Shown: positions 6,768-14,056, counted from the stretch's first letter. The stretch: DNA of 16,879 nucleotides from an uncultured Dialister sp. (GCF_900765565.1 NZ_CAAFRZ010000266.1:1-16879); one strand, 5' to 3'. Numbers and translations: made by a program. Notes: generated from the letters alone by a model not told the origin.

Positions 6768-6936
6768 ATGGCTTGTAAAAGGTGGCAGGCCGGGCGGCGC
6801 TGTGCTGGTCCGACCGGGTTGTGGCTTCCATATCGCTGCGCTCGTGGAAGCGGTGGCGTGAGGTGCATGGGCCGTTACAGGCGGCGGACCCACTGAACGG
6901 GTGATGCAACGTTCACCCACAACCTTTAGCCCCATT
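6768..6936. repeat. Family A MITE-like repeat, copy 3
   Basis: A copy of about 170 bp lying right after the terminator at 6687-6722. It shares GGGCGGCGCTGTGCTGG followed by ACCGGGTTGTGG with copy 1, and GTTCACCCACAACCTTTA (6911-6928) with both other copies; the last block extends to TAGCCCCAT as in copy 2. The small hairpin GAACG/CGTTC (about 6896-6914) is present, although its loop sequence differs. The middle part is shorter than in copies 1 and 2. The iron-type promoter of exbB begins about 50 bases further on. Confidence 0.75.
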
Positions 6937-6987
6937 CACAGGGGTGACTGCCAATTTACTTACAAGATAATGAACAAAATATTAGAT

Positions 6988-7021
6988 TTGACGGGAAACT
7001 ATAAAAATGATAATCTTAGTA
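6988..7021 (+). promoter_or_regulatory. exbB promoter with a possible Fur box
   Basis: TTGACG (6988-6993) is a strong -35, and GATAAT (7009-7014) is a -10 with a slightly short spacer of 15. The 19 bases at 7003-7021 match the classical Fur consensus (GATAATGATAATCATTATC) at 13 positions, including ten in a row (AATGATAATC, 7006-7015), and cover the -10. Fur control of a TonB operon is well established in Gram-negative bacteria. Its operation here is inferred; the right half of the box is poor. Confidence 0.5.
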
Positions 7022-7081
7022 TGTATTGGTTAGAGATTAATAAAGAATCTCAGAAATTTTATTTTTCAGGAGGCTTTTCTG

Positions 7082-7690
7082 ATGGATTTCCTTCATTTGT
7101 TCCGGGCCGGCGGGTTTATGATGTATCCGCTGATTCTTGCATCTATTATTGTAGTAGCTATTTTTATTGAACGATTCCGGTTCTACCATGCTAACCGGTC
7201 TGATGTGGAAATGCTGGCGAAAAATATTCCTGAGTACCTGCGGGCCGGAGACCTGGAGGGGTTAAAGGAACTGCTCAAGAAAGATGGCGGTATTCCGGCT
7301 TCTGTCATTCTGGCGGGCGTAGAACACCTGAACATGAAAGCCAGCCAGACTTCCATTATTGAAGGGGCCGCTTCCCATGCTGCGGGACTCCTGAAAAATT
7401 ATCTGAATTACCTGGACGTCATCGTGACCCTGTCCCCTCTCATGGGGCTTCTCGGCACGGTCATCGGCATGATCGGTTCCTTCAATGTGCTTTCCGTTTC
7501 CAATGGCCAGCCCTTTGCGGTGACAGGCGGCGTGGCGGAAGCACTGGTTTGCACAGCTACCGGTCTTTTTGTGGCCATTATTTCTCTTATTGCCTATACC
7601 TACCTGTCCCAGCAGGTGAGCAATTTCGTTTCCCAGATGGAAAAACTGGGCTCCCTCTATCTGGCAATTGTAGAGGCGGATAAAGAATGA
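7082..7690 (+). CDS. exbB: ExbB-like proton channel subunit (MotA/TolQ/ExbB family)
   Basis: A 202-residue inner-membrane protein with three predicted helices (about 12-32, 112-135 and 152-177) and a cytoplasmic charged segment between the first two, as in ExbB/TolQ. The second helix carries LMGLLGTVIGMIGSF and the third ALVCTATGLFVAII, whose Thr residues (T126, T160) correspond to the conserved channel-lining threonines. ExbB with ExbD uses the proton gradient to energise TonB, which drives transport through outer-membrane receptors. AGGAGG (7068-7073) lies eight bases before the ATG. The stop overlaps the start of exbD (ATGA), indicating translational coupling. The presence of tonB in the same operon favours ExbB over TolQ or MotA. 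Confidence 0.92.
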   Translation: MDFLHLFRAGGFMMYPLILASIIVVAIFIERFRFYHANRSDVEMLAKNIPEYLRAGDLEGLKELLKKDGGIPASVILAGVEHLNMKASQTSIIEGAASHAAGLLKNYLNYLDVIVTLSPLMGLLGTVIGMIGSFNVLSVSNGQPFAVTGGVAEALVCTATGLFVAIISLIAYTYLSQQVSNFVSQMEKLGSLYLAIVEADKE

Positions 7691-8106
7691 AACTGGAACC
7701 GATGAATGTGGAGAAAAAGCCGAAGATCATGATTATCCCTATGATCGATATCATTTTCTTCCTTCTCGTTTTCTTCATGATGAGCATGCTTTCCATGGTG
7801 GTGCAGAAATCAATTAACCTGAACCTGCCCCAGACGGCAACGGCAAAGGTGAATGTGGAACAGACCCTTCCCATCAGTATTACGTCGGACGGCACGATTT
7901 ATGTGGAAAAAGAAAAGATTTCCAAAGAAGATTTCCACAGGCGCATGGAAATCGAAAAGAACCGGAACCCGAACCTGGCCATCGTTCTTCGGGCTGATTC
8001 CAAGTCGGAACACGGCGATTTCGTATTTGTCCTGGACCAGTTGAAGTCTGTGGGTATCAGCAAGATCGGTATAGCCACAGAATCTAAGACCGGTTCCGAC
8101 AACTGA
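7687..8106 (+). CDS. exbD: ExbD-like biopolymer transport protein
   Basis: A 139-residue protein with a short cytoplasmic start, one membrane helix (about 14-38) and a periplasmic domain of about 100 residues, the normal ExbD/TolR layout. The helix starts with IPMIDIIFFLLVFFM; D21 is the conserved Asp that carries protons through the ExbB-ExbD motor. The start codon overlaps the exbB stop by four bases, and tonB begins 12 bases after its stop. The C-terminal end has the expected alternating beta segments (GDFVFVLDQLKSVGISKIGI). Together with the neighbours this supports ExbD rather than TolR. Confidence 0.92.
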   Translation: MKLEPMNVEKKPKIMIIPMIDIIFFLLVFFMMSMLSMVVQKSINLNLPQTATAKVNVEQTLPISITSDGTIYVEKEKISKEDFHRRMEIEKNRNPNLAIVLRADSKSEHGDFVFVLDQLKSVGISKIGIATESKTGSDN

Positions 8107-8118
8107 TGAGGTGGTGTC

Positions 8119-8943
8119 ATGCGTACCTCTAAGTACCAATGGCCTACCGCTTTCGGCTGGTCCCTGCTGTGCCATGGCGTCCTTCTGGGTGCAGCAGCGG
8201 CGCTCATTCTTCTCTTCCCACCACCCCAGCCGAACCGGGAACCTATCGAAGTGGACCTCGTTGCCGATGTAGGAGGCGGTGGTGGTGGAGGCGGTGGTGG
8301 TGCTGCTGAGGCGAAGGAAGAAGAACTTCCGAAGATTCATGAAGCCAAAGCAACGCCTACACTCCCGCCACCTCCTCCCCAGGAGGCTGATGAACAGGCA
8401 GAAAACGATGTCCATGATATAGCGCAGAAACCGGCTGAAACTGCGTCATCAACAGATACGTCTTCCAGCAGTACCTCTTCTTCCGATAGTGATAGTTCCG
8501 GTTCCGGCGGCGGAAGTGGAAGCGGCAGCGGCGGCGGTAATGGCAGCGGCACAGGAACCGGTGACGGAAGCGGAAATGGTCCCGGAAGTGGAAGCGGCAG
8601 CGGCGGCGGTAACGGCAGCGGCTATGGAAGTGGAAATGGGGATGGGTCCGGTGATGGCGGCGGAGGCGGAGAAACGAGTGGCCCCCAGCTTCTGTCGGCA
8701 CCGGCGCCGGCCTATCCGGAATCCGCCCGCCGGGCCGGTATATCCGGCACCACAGTGGTGGGAATGACCATCAGTACCGACGGATCCGTCTCCAGTGCCT
8801 GGGTAGAAAGCTCCTCCGGCAATAGTACCCTGGACAGCGCCGCGGTGAATGCGGTCTACGGATGGCGCTTCGTTCCGGCAAAACAGAATGGGACAGCCAT
8901 TACAGCTAACTCAAGGGTGCCGGTGACGTTTAACCTGCATTAA
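8119..8943 (+). CDS. tonB: TonB energy transducer with Gly/Ser-rich linker
   Basis: A 274-residue protein with one N-terminal membrane helix (about 11-33). The helix contains S15 and H19 in the S-x-x-x-H spacing that E. coli TonB uses to contact ExbB-ExbD. The C-terminal domain (about 190-274) has the TonB pattern PAYPESARRAGISG, a middle DGSV turn and YGWRFVPA, and would bind TonB boxes of outer-membrane receptors. The linker is unusual. Instead of a long Pro-rich rod it has a run of ten Gly (52-61), one PPPPP (83-87), a Ser/Asp patch (109-127) and a Gly/Ser/Asn tract (127-184). Part of the tract is a 72-base DNA duplication. GAGGTGG lies just before the ATG, and the gene is last in the exbB-exbD-tonB operon, followed by a terminator. 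No receptor gene is in the window. Confidence 0.92.
   Translation: MRTSKYQWPTAFGWSLLCHGVLLGAAAALILLFPPPQPNREPIEVDLVADVGGGGGGGGGGAAEAKEEELPKIHEAKATPTLPPPPPQEADEQAENDVHDIAQKPAETASSTDTSSSSTSSSDSDSSGSGGGSGSGSGGGNGSGTGTGDGSGNGPGSGSGSGGGNGSGYGSGNGDGSGDGGGGGETSGPQLLSAPAPAYPESARRAGISGTTVVGMTISTDGSVSSAWVESSSGNSTLDSAAVNAVYGWRFVPAKQNGTAITANSRVPVTFNLH
8512..8622 (+). repeat. Direct repeat in the tonB linker
   Basis: The 39 bases at 8512-8550 recur at 8584-8622 with a single change (T to C in an Asn codon), offset by 72 bases or 24 codons. They encode the GSGSGSGGGNGSG blocks at residues 132-144 and 156-168. This looks like a recent in-frame duplication and suggests that linker length can vary by slippage or recombination. 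Confidence 0.85.
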
Positions 8944-9022
8944 GGATAGAATTGAGTTTTGAATTGAGGCTCATCGGCTTTGCTGCCGGTGCTTCCGAAC
9001 TCAGTAACTGAAAGTTCGGTTG

Positions 9023-9061
9023 AAAGAAGGTACTTTCGAATACAGGAAGTATCTTCTTTTT
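9023..9061 (+). terminator. Rho-independent terminator of the exbB-exbD-tonB operon
   Basis: AAGAAGGTACTT (9024-9035) pairs fully, with one G-U, to AAGTATCTTCTT (9047-9058) around an 11-base loop. It is followed by Ts to 9061 and begins about 80 bases after the tonB stop. Confidence 0.75.
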
Positions 9062-9277
9062 CATATGGTTATCGTTTAGTACTTTTTCTTGAGGAAATCT
9101 GTTAAACCCGTGCCCCTTGGAGATGGAGTCAGACCCAAAGGCAGGAGATGATTCCGGAGTCTGCGAAGCAGATGGTGGGCAGCAGATTTTCAGATAATCA
9201 GCTGTTTACGATTGCCCATCCATCCTGCGGCTTCGCTGCGCCCTTTCTCAAGAGGGCCGCATGCTGACGGTATACAG

Positions 9278-9378
9278 AAATTATGGCGCCCTATGAATTG
9301 TGAGCCGCACCTTCCCTACGGGAAAAGCCCGTTCCACCTAAGCCACCTTGCTGCAGGCATCAACCTTCAGCCACTTTT
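9278..9378. repeat. Family B repeat, half copy
   Basis: From about 9283, ATGGCGCCCTATGAATTGTG, then GCCGC, a hairpin ACGGG/CCCGT, AAGCCACC and finally CAGCCACTTTT (9367-9377). These follow in the same order as the right half of the family B element at about 5065-5161 (GGCGCTCTATGATTTGTG, GCCGC, GAGCCACTT, CAGTCACTTTT). The left arm is not evident, so this is a partial or eroded copy. The rest of 8944-9432 shows the tonB terminator and no gene. Confidence 0.6.
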
Positions 9379-9432
9379 AACCTTAGCTCTATCCATAGGC
9401 ATGGGAACTATAGACCGCTCACTCTCTTCCTA

Positions 9433-9461
9433 TTGACTCGCTCCCTGCAAGTTAGTATAAT
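9433..9461 (+). promoter_or_regulatory. Sigma-70-type promoter of the amino acid ABC operon
   Basis: TTGACT (9433-9438) and TATAAT (9456-9461) are separated by exactly 17 bases, the strongest textbook arrangement in the window. The permease start is 52 bases beyond the -10. AAGGAG at 9499-9504 is the ribosome site. Confidence 0.88.
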
Positions 9462-9512
9462 TATTCAAGTATATTCAAAAATAGACTGGTAATAATGTAA
9501 GGAGTTTGTCTG

Positions 9513-10151
9513 ATGAATTTTGAACTGATTGAACATGCCCTGCCTATGCTGCTGGTGGGGGCGGGGGTTACCATTGAAATCACTGCCGTCAGCGTGGCTA
9601 TAGGCTTTTTGATTGGTCTTTTTGTCGGGATTGCCCGTATCTGCCAGGTGAAGATCCTGCGCATCATTGCGACCATCTATGCAGACTGCATCCGCGGCAC
9701 CCCACTTTTGGTCCAGATTTTCCTCATTTACTTTGCCCTTCCAATTGTGACGGGACAGCGGGTAGAGCCATTTGTGGCGGCCGTCGCTGCCTGCGGTATC
9801 AACAGTGGCGCTTATGTCTCTGAAATTTTCCGCGCCGGTATCCAGGCCATTGATGTGGGCCAGATGGAAGCGGGCCGGTCCCTGGGTCTTTCCTGGTGGC
9901 AGACTATGTACTATATCATTCTTCCCCAGGCAGTTCGGAATATCCTTCCGCCACTGGGCAATGAATTCATTGCCATGCTGAAGGATTCTTCCCTGGTTTC
10001 TGTCATTGGTTTCGAAGAACTGACCAGAAGAGGACAGCTCATTATTGCCCAGACCTATGGATCCTTCGAAATCTGGACAACCGTTGCTATCCTGTATCTC
10101 ATTATGACGCTGGCAATTTCCCGTGTAGTAGCTTGGCTGGAGAAGAAATAA
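9513..10151 (+). CDS. Polar amino acid ABC importer, permease subunit
   Basis: A 212-residue inner-membrane protein with about five hydrophobic segments, typical for the HisM/GlnP group of polar amino acid permeases. [10 protein letters not shown] (61-70) is a family hallmark. The EAA loop that docks on the ATPase runs from [12 protein letters not shown] (119-130) to LPQA (137-140). It probably pairs with the ATPase encoded one base downstream. The substrate (for example glutamine, arginine, cystine or histidine) cannot be read from the sequence. Unusually, no periplasmic binding-protein gene is adjacent, so it must be encoded elsewhere. Confidence 0.92.
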   Translation: MNFELIEHALPMLLVGAGVTIEITAVSVAIGFLIGLFVGIARICQVKILRIIATIYADCIRGTPLLVQIFLIYFALPIVTGQRVEPFVAAVAACGINSGAYVSEIFRAGIQAIDVGQMEAGRSLGLSWWQTMYYIILPQAVRNILPPLGNEFIAMLKDSSLVSVIGFEELTRRGQLIIAQTYGSFEIWTTVAILYLIMTLAISRVVAWLEKK

Positions 10152-10152
10152 T

Positions 10153-10887
10153 ATGGCAGATAAATATTTAATAGAAATCAATCACGTAGGGAAAAAATTT
10201 GGCGACCTTACGGTGCTGAAAGATATCAATGTGAAGGTGAAGGAAAAAGAAGTGGTAGTTATCATCGGACCTTCCGGCTCCGGTAAGAGTACCCTCCTTC
10301 GCTGCATTAACGGACTGGAACAGCCAACCAGCGGATCCGTTATTTTTGACGGGACACCGGTGAACGGAGAAAAGAATATCAATGAAGTGAGGACCGAAGT
10401 GGGCATGGTATTCCAGCGGTTCAACCTGTTCCCCCATATGACGGTAATCCAGAATATTATGCTGGCTCCTATGAAGGTCAGAAAGATTACGAAAAAAGAA
10501 GCCTATGACCGGGGCATGCACCTCCTGCAGAAGGTGGGCCTGGAAGACAAGGCGGATTACAAGCCCGCACAGCTCTCCGGCGGCCAGCAGCAGCGCGTGG
10601 CTATTGCCCGGGCCCTTGCCATGAAACCGAAGGCTCTTCTTTTCGATGAACCCACATCGGCCCTGGATCCGGAAATGGTTCATGAAGTACTGGACGTCAT
10701 GAAAGAAGTGGCGGAAGAAGGAATGACCATGGTGGTAGTAACCCATGAAATGGGATTTGCCAAGGAAGTGGGTGACCGGGTCCTCTTCATCGATGGCGGC
10801 CTTATCGTGGAACAGGGGACACCGGACGAAGTCTTCAATCATACGAAAGAAGAAAGAACAAAGCTGTTTCTGTCCCAGGTATTGTAA
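10153..10887 (+). CDS. Polar amino acid ABC importer, ATP-binding subunit
   Basis: A 244-residue ABC ATPase of the GlnQ/HisP group. It has Walker [10 protein letters not shown] (39-47), the Q-loop (Q88 in VFQRFNLFP), signature LSGGQQQR (141-148), Walker B ALLFDEP (161-167), the SALD D-loop and switch His198. It hydrolyses ATP to drive the permease encoded immediately upstream; the two reading frames are separated by a single base. The length is typical of the family (about 240-250). I see no convincing terminator after it. The overlapping TTTCTGTC/GACAGAAA pair (10867-10874, 10888-10895) lacks a U run. Confidence 0.93.
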   Translation: MADKYLIEINHVGKKFGDLTVLKDINVKVKEKEVVVIIGPSGSGKSTLLRCINGLEQPTSGSVIFDGTPVNGEKNINEVRTEVGMVFQRFNLFPHMTVIQNIMLAPMKVRKITKKEAYDRGMHLLQKVGLEDKADYKPAQLSGGQQQRVAIARALAMKPKALLFDEPTSALDPEMVHEVLDVMKEVAEEGMTMVVVTHEMGFAKEVGDRVLFIDGGLIVEQGTPDEVFNHTKEERTKLFLSQVL

Positions 10888-11060
10888 GACAGAAATATTG
10901 GATTGGTCTCTTTTAAAGTATGAATTATTAAATCATACAGACTTGCTTTTCTCAATCGCAATATCAAGTTGTATATTTATGCATCGCTGCATAATCGAGG
11001 TGCCTGTCAGAAAGGGATGTCCAAAACTTCTTCAATTTTGCGTATTTCTCTATATTTTGG

Positions 11061-11089
11061 TTGACGCAATCATAGATTTATGGTATTGT
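11061..11089 (+). promoter_or_regulatory. Promoter of the cold-shock gene
   Basis: TTGACG (11061-11066), a 17-base spacer, and TATTGT (11084-11089) preceded by the TGn extension. The start codon lies about 50 bases downstream, giving a short leader. The upstream stretch 10888-11060 is AT-rich with a small perfect stem TTATGCA/TGCATAA (10977-10994) and no gene. Confidence 0.8.
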
Positions 11090-11096
11090 AAATCTG

Positions 11097-11111
11097 TGCC
11101 CAATCGGGGCA
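11097..11111 (+). promoter_or_regulatory. Hairpin at the 5' end of the cold-shock mRNA
   Basis: TGCCC (11097-11101) pairs with GGGCA (11107-11111) around a five-base loop. With a start site about seven bases after the -10, this stem would be at the very 5' end of the transcript. It is followed by a single-stranded U-rich stretch and AGGAGG before the ATG. Cold-shock leaders are known to be structured, so this could affect RNA stability; that role is inferred. Confidence 0.4.
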
Positions 11112-11140
11112 TGGTAGTAATTTTTTTAGGAGGAATTTCC

Positions 11141-11341
11141 ATGAAAGGTACAGTTAAGTGGTTCAGTGCAGAAAAAGGCTACGGCTTTATTGAAAGAGAA
11201 GAAGGCGGCGATGTTTTCGTTCATTTCTCCGCTATCCAGGCTGATGGCTTCAAGACACTGAATGAAGGCCAGAAGGTTGATTTCGACATCATTGATGGCG
11301 CAAGAGGACCCCAGGCTGCTAACGTAAAAGTTGAAGGCTGA
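11141..11341 (+). CDS. Cold-shock protein (CspA family)
   Basis: A 66-residue single cold-shock domain, the normal family length. RNP1-like KGYGFI (12-17) and RNP2-like VFVHF (25-29) are the RNA-binding strands, with the conserved start MKGTVKWF and end GPQAANVKV. The family binds single-stranded RNA and DNA and melts mRNA structure. A longer open frame runs in from upstream (from about 10745), but the AGGAGG just before the ATG at 11141 and the domain boundary fix this start. It is a single gene with its own promoter and terminator. The present evidence does not show whether it is cold-induced or constitutive. Confidence 0.95.
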   Translation: MKGTVKWFSAEKGYGFIEREEGGDVFVHFSAIQADGFKTLNEGQKVDFDIIDGARGPQAANVKVEG

Positions 11342-11381
11342 TCACTTACTGAAGCTATATAGCGTAAGTTTCTGAATCTGG

Positions 11382-11410
11382 AAAGGAAGGCATTTAATGC
11401 CTTCCTTTTT
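11382..11410 (+). terminator. Rho-independent terminator of the cold-shock gene
   Basis: AAAGGAAGGCAT pairs with ATGCCTTCCTTT around a very short loop, followed by Ts to 11410. It starts about 40 bases after the stop codon. Confidence 0.92.
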
Positions 11411-11722
11411 CAGTTGGTGGAAGACATTCTTTTTAATGGAAATTATGTACAAACACAATATGGTACAGGGAAGTTGTGCAGGATTGTTTTTTATTTGGCT
11501 TTTGTTGGCAGATGACAACTGTGCTTAACATTTACGTTGTTACTGGGAACCCTGTGGTACTGTCAGGTTATCCGTTTAGTAATGACAGGCAGATTTTACA
11601 TGGTATGTTTCTCCTACTCTTATCTGTTTTTGAGGTCAGCAGCCCTTTTGAGAATTTTGATTTTTGCTTCGTAAGTGAAATTTACCAGTCCTATTTTTTA
11701 TCTCAATTTTTTCAAAACTATA
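11411..11722. other. AT-rich gap upstream of ahpC
   Basis: About 310 bases between the cold-shock terminator and the ahpC promoter. A rightward open frame (from 11476) exists, but its translation is rich in Phe, Tyr and Leu without any motif, it has no ribosome site, and it runs through the ahpC promoter, so I do not call a gene. Small inverted words occur (CTGTCA/TGACAG around 11565-11595). No repeat of family A or B was seen. Confidence 0.5.
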
Positions 11723-11751
11723 TTGATATTTGCAGATATAGATGGTATAAT
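11723..11751 (+). promoter_or_regulatory. Promoter of the ahpC operon
   Basis: TTGATA (11723-11728), a 17-base spacer, and a perfect TATAAT (11746-11751) with the TGn extension (TGG at 11743-11745). The leader to the ATG at 11843 is about 85 bases. Such near-consensus elements predict strong expression. No clear PerR-type palindrome is seen over it. Confidence 0.85.
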
Positions 11752-11842
11752 ACTTTCAGAAAGTTAAATATGCTTCGCCACTCATAAATGTAGTCGCGGG
11801 GCGGACAGTTCATATATTTTTATTTCCAAGGAGGAAACCAAT

Positions 11843-12406
11843 ATGTCTTTAAACGGTAAGAAAATCAGCGAATTCCATGTCAAAGCGTACCAGAACGGTG
11901 ATTTCATCGATGTAAGCGATAAGGACCTCATCGGCAAGTGGAGTGTTCTCTTCTTCTATCCGGCAGACTTCACCTTTGTATGCCCCACGGAACTGGAAGA
12001 TCTCCAGAATAAATACGACGAATTCAAGAAAATCGGATGCGAAATCTACTCCGTATCCTGTGATACCCATTATGTTCACAAAGCATGGCATGAATCTTCC
12101 GAACGGATCGGCAAGGTACAGTTCCCCATGATCGGCGATCCCACCGCTGCCCTGTCCAAGGATCTGGACATTTACATCGCTTCTGACGGCGTTACCGAAA
12201 GAGGCACCTTCGTCATCAACCCGAAGGGGGAAGTGGTGCTCTATGAAGTGAGCGCAGGCAACATCGGCCGCAATGCGGACGAACTGCTCCGCAAGGTAGA
12301 AGCAGCCCAGTTCGTTTATGAACACGGCGATGAAGTTTGCCCGGCAAAATGGCATCCCGGTGAAAAGACGCTGAAACCATCCTTTGACCTGGTTGGCAAA
12401 TTATAA
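11843..12406 (+). CDS. ahpC: Alkyl hydroperoxide reductase C (2-Cys peroxiredoxin)
   Basis: A 187-residue typical 2-Cys peroxiredoxin, the same length as E. coli AhpC. The peroxidatic cysteine is C47 in FYPADFTFVCPTE and the resolving cysteine is C166 in GDEVCPAKW, both at the E. coli positions. It reduces H2O2 and organic hydroperoxides in the cytoplasm and is recycled by a flavoprotein reductase, here presumably the product of the next gene, which begins 15 bases downstream. AAGGAGG (11828-11834) lies eight bases before the ATG. A strong extended -10 promoter lies upstream. Confidence 0.97.
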   Translation: MSLNGKKISEFHVKAYQNGDFIDVSDKDLIGKWSVLFFYPADFTFVCPTELEDLQNKYDEFKKIGCEIYSVSCDTHYVHKAWHESSERIGKVQFPMIGDPTAALSKDLDIYIASDGVTERGTFVINPKGEVVLYEVSAGNIGRNADELLRKVEAAQFVYEHGDEVCPAKWHPGEKTLKPSFDLVGKL

Positions 12407-12421
12407 TACACAGGAGGCATC

Positions 12422-14041
12422 ATGGAAAAAACGTATGATGCCATAATAGTAGGCGGAGGACCGGCAGGGCTCTCCGCCGCTATTTATATGGCAAGGGCGC
12501 GGTTTCATGTATTGGTGATTGAAAAGGAAAAGATGGGAGGCCAGATCACCATTACCTCGGAAGTGGTGAACTATCCGGGCATCCTGAATACCACCGGAGA
12601 AGCATTGACTTCTACCATGGTCAAACAGGCGCAGAACTTCGGCGCTGAGTTCCTGACGGCCGACGTGACAGGTCTCGAACTGGAAGGGGACTATAAAACC
12701 GTCCACACCAGCCGGGGCGATTTCAAGGCCTTGGGCATCGTCTATGCCGGCGGCGCCCATCCAAGGCTGGCGGGCTTTGCAGGAGAAGAAGAATACAAGG
12801 GCCACGGCGTAGCCTACTGCGCTACCTGTGACGGTGAATTCTTCACGAACCGCACCATATTCGTCATCGGTGGCGGTTACGCAGCGGTGGAGGAGGGACT
12901 CTTCCTCACCCGGTACGGCAAGGAAATCATCATGGTCATTCGGGGAGACGATTTCTCTATCAATTCCGCCGCCGTGGAGGAACTGAAGGAAAATCCCCAC
13001 GTAAAAATCCTCTATCATACTATCGTAGAAAAGGTGGAAGGGGACAGCGCCGTCCGCCGGGTAGTGCTGAAGGACCGGAAAACCGGGGAAAGTACGGAGT
13101 ACCAGGCTTCTGACGATGATTTCTACGGCGTCTTCGTCTTCGTAGGCTATGCACCGGAAAACGGGCTTATCAAGGGCCAGGTGGACCTGGATCCCCAGGG
13201 CTACGTCATCACGGACCGGGACCAGAAGACGAATATAGATGGCGTCTATGCGGCCGGCGACATCTGCGTGAAAAACCTCCGGCAGGTGGTGACTGCCGTT
13301 TCCGACGGCGCCGTGGCAGCTACATCCCTGGAAAAATACCTGGGCAGCCAGTACAGGAAACTGAACCTGAAGCGGACCTACGTGAAAAAAGTAGAAAAGA
13401 AGGAAGAACCAAAGGCACCGGTGGAAAAAGCTGATGACAGCGCCTTCCTGGATACGGAAACGAGACAGGCCCTGAAGCCGGTACTGGACCGGTTCGAAAA
13501 GCCCATTACCCTCCGGCTCTACAGGGATGACACGGAACTGTCCTGGGAAAATGAAAAGCTCCTGAAGGAGCTGGCCTCCCTGTCGGACAAAGTATCCTAT
13601 GAAATCGTGAACGCTCCGGCGGGAAAGGAACATACCATCTCCATTCTGGGACCTGACGGGAAGGAAGCGGGCCTGTACTTCCACGGTGTCCCGGGGGGCC
13701 ATGAATTCAATTCCTTCATCCTCGCTCTCTACAACACCGCCGGCCCCGGACAGGACGTGGGGGAGGACATGCAGAAACGGATCGAGTCCATTTCCGAAAG
13801 AAAACAGGTCACCATCGCCGTGTCCCTGTCCTGCACCATGTGCCCGGACCTGGTGGCGGCGGCAGAACGGATTGCAGCAGACAATCCCCATGTCACAGTA
13901 GACGTCTACGACCTTGCCCACTATCCGGAACTCCAGCAGAAATACAACATTATGAGTGTACCCTGCTTCATCGTGAACGACAGTGATGTCCACTTCGGGA
14001 AAAAAGGGGTGGCAGAACTGCTGGATGTACTAGAAAAATAA
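12422..14041 (+). CDS. AhpF-like reductase: TrxR module with C-terminal thioredoxin folds
   Basis: A 539-residue flavoprotein. The N-terminal two-thirds is thioredoxin-reductase-like: FAD motif GGGPAGLSAAIYMARA (11-26), redox CATC (C133, C136), NAD(P)H-binding VIGGGYAAVEEG (148-159), and a second FAD motif GVYAAGDI near residue 275. The C-terminal part (about 345-539) resembles the N-terminal double thioredoxin fold of E. coli AhpF, including SLSCTMCPD (C471, C474) and the HEFNSFILAL block. The modules are therefore in the reverse order to classical AhpF. A family of AhpC-adjacent AhpF homologues (TIGR03143, as I recall) has this kind of member. It would pass electrons from NAD(P)H to AhpC. 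AGGAGG (12412-12417) precedes the ATG, and it is in an operon with ahpC. A Lys/Glu-rich linker (about 320-340) joins the halves. Confidence 0.92.
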   Translation: MEKTYDAIIVGGGPAGLSAAIYMARARFHVLVIEKEKMGGQITITSEVVNYPGILNTTGEALTSTMVKQAQNFGAEFLTADVTGLELEGDYKTVHTSRGDFKALGIVYAGGAHPRLAGFAGEEEYKGHGVAYCATCDGEFFTNRTIFVIGGGYAAVEEGLFLTRYGKEIIMVIRGDDFSINSAAVEELKENPHVKILYHTIVEKVEGDSAVRRVVLKDRKTGESTEYQASDDDFYGVFVFVGYAPENGLIKGQVDLDPQGYVITDRDQKTNIDGVYAAGDICVKNLRQVVTAVSDGAVAATSLEKYLGSQYRKLNLKRTYVKKVEKKEEPKAPVEKADDSAFLDTETRQALKPVLDRFEKPITLRLYRDDTELSWENEKLLKELASLSDKVSYEIVNAPAGKEHTISILGPDGKEAGLYFHGVPGGHEFNSFILALYNTAGPGQDVGEDMQKRIESISERKQVTIAVSLSCTMCPDLVAAAERIAADNPHVTVDVYDLAHYPELQQKYNIMSVPCFIVNDSDVHFGKKGVAELLDVLEK

Positions 14042-14056
14042 AAATTAAGGAGAATG

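Noticed and set aside
8512..8680. Repeated GC-rich units that could suggest a CRISPR-like or satellite array
   Set aside because: They are in frame inside tonB, encode Gly/Ser blocks, and have no regular spacer pattern.
10867..10895. Inverted pair TTTCTGTC/GACAGAAA at the end of the ABC ATPase gene as a terminator
   Set aside because: The stem is only eight weak pairs, overlaps the stop codon, has a 13-base loop and lacks a following U run.
10745..11341. A long 198-residue frame ending in the cold-shock protein, as a fusion protein
   Set aside because: The upstream part is the out-of-frame end of the ABC ATPase gene and intergenic sequence; a promoter and AGGAGG just before 11141 show the real start.
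11476..11787. A 103-residue rightward open frame before ahpC
   Set aside because: AT-rich sequence translated into Phe/Tyr/Leu runs, no ribosome site, and it covers the ahpC promoter.
12401..13993. A 530-residue leftward open frame opposite the AhpF-like gene
   Set aside because: It has no motif or ribosome site and lies exactly antisense to a clear flavoprotein gene; the codon bias of the real gene explains the lack of stops.
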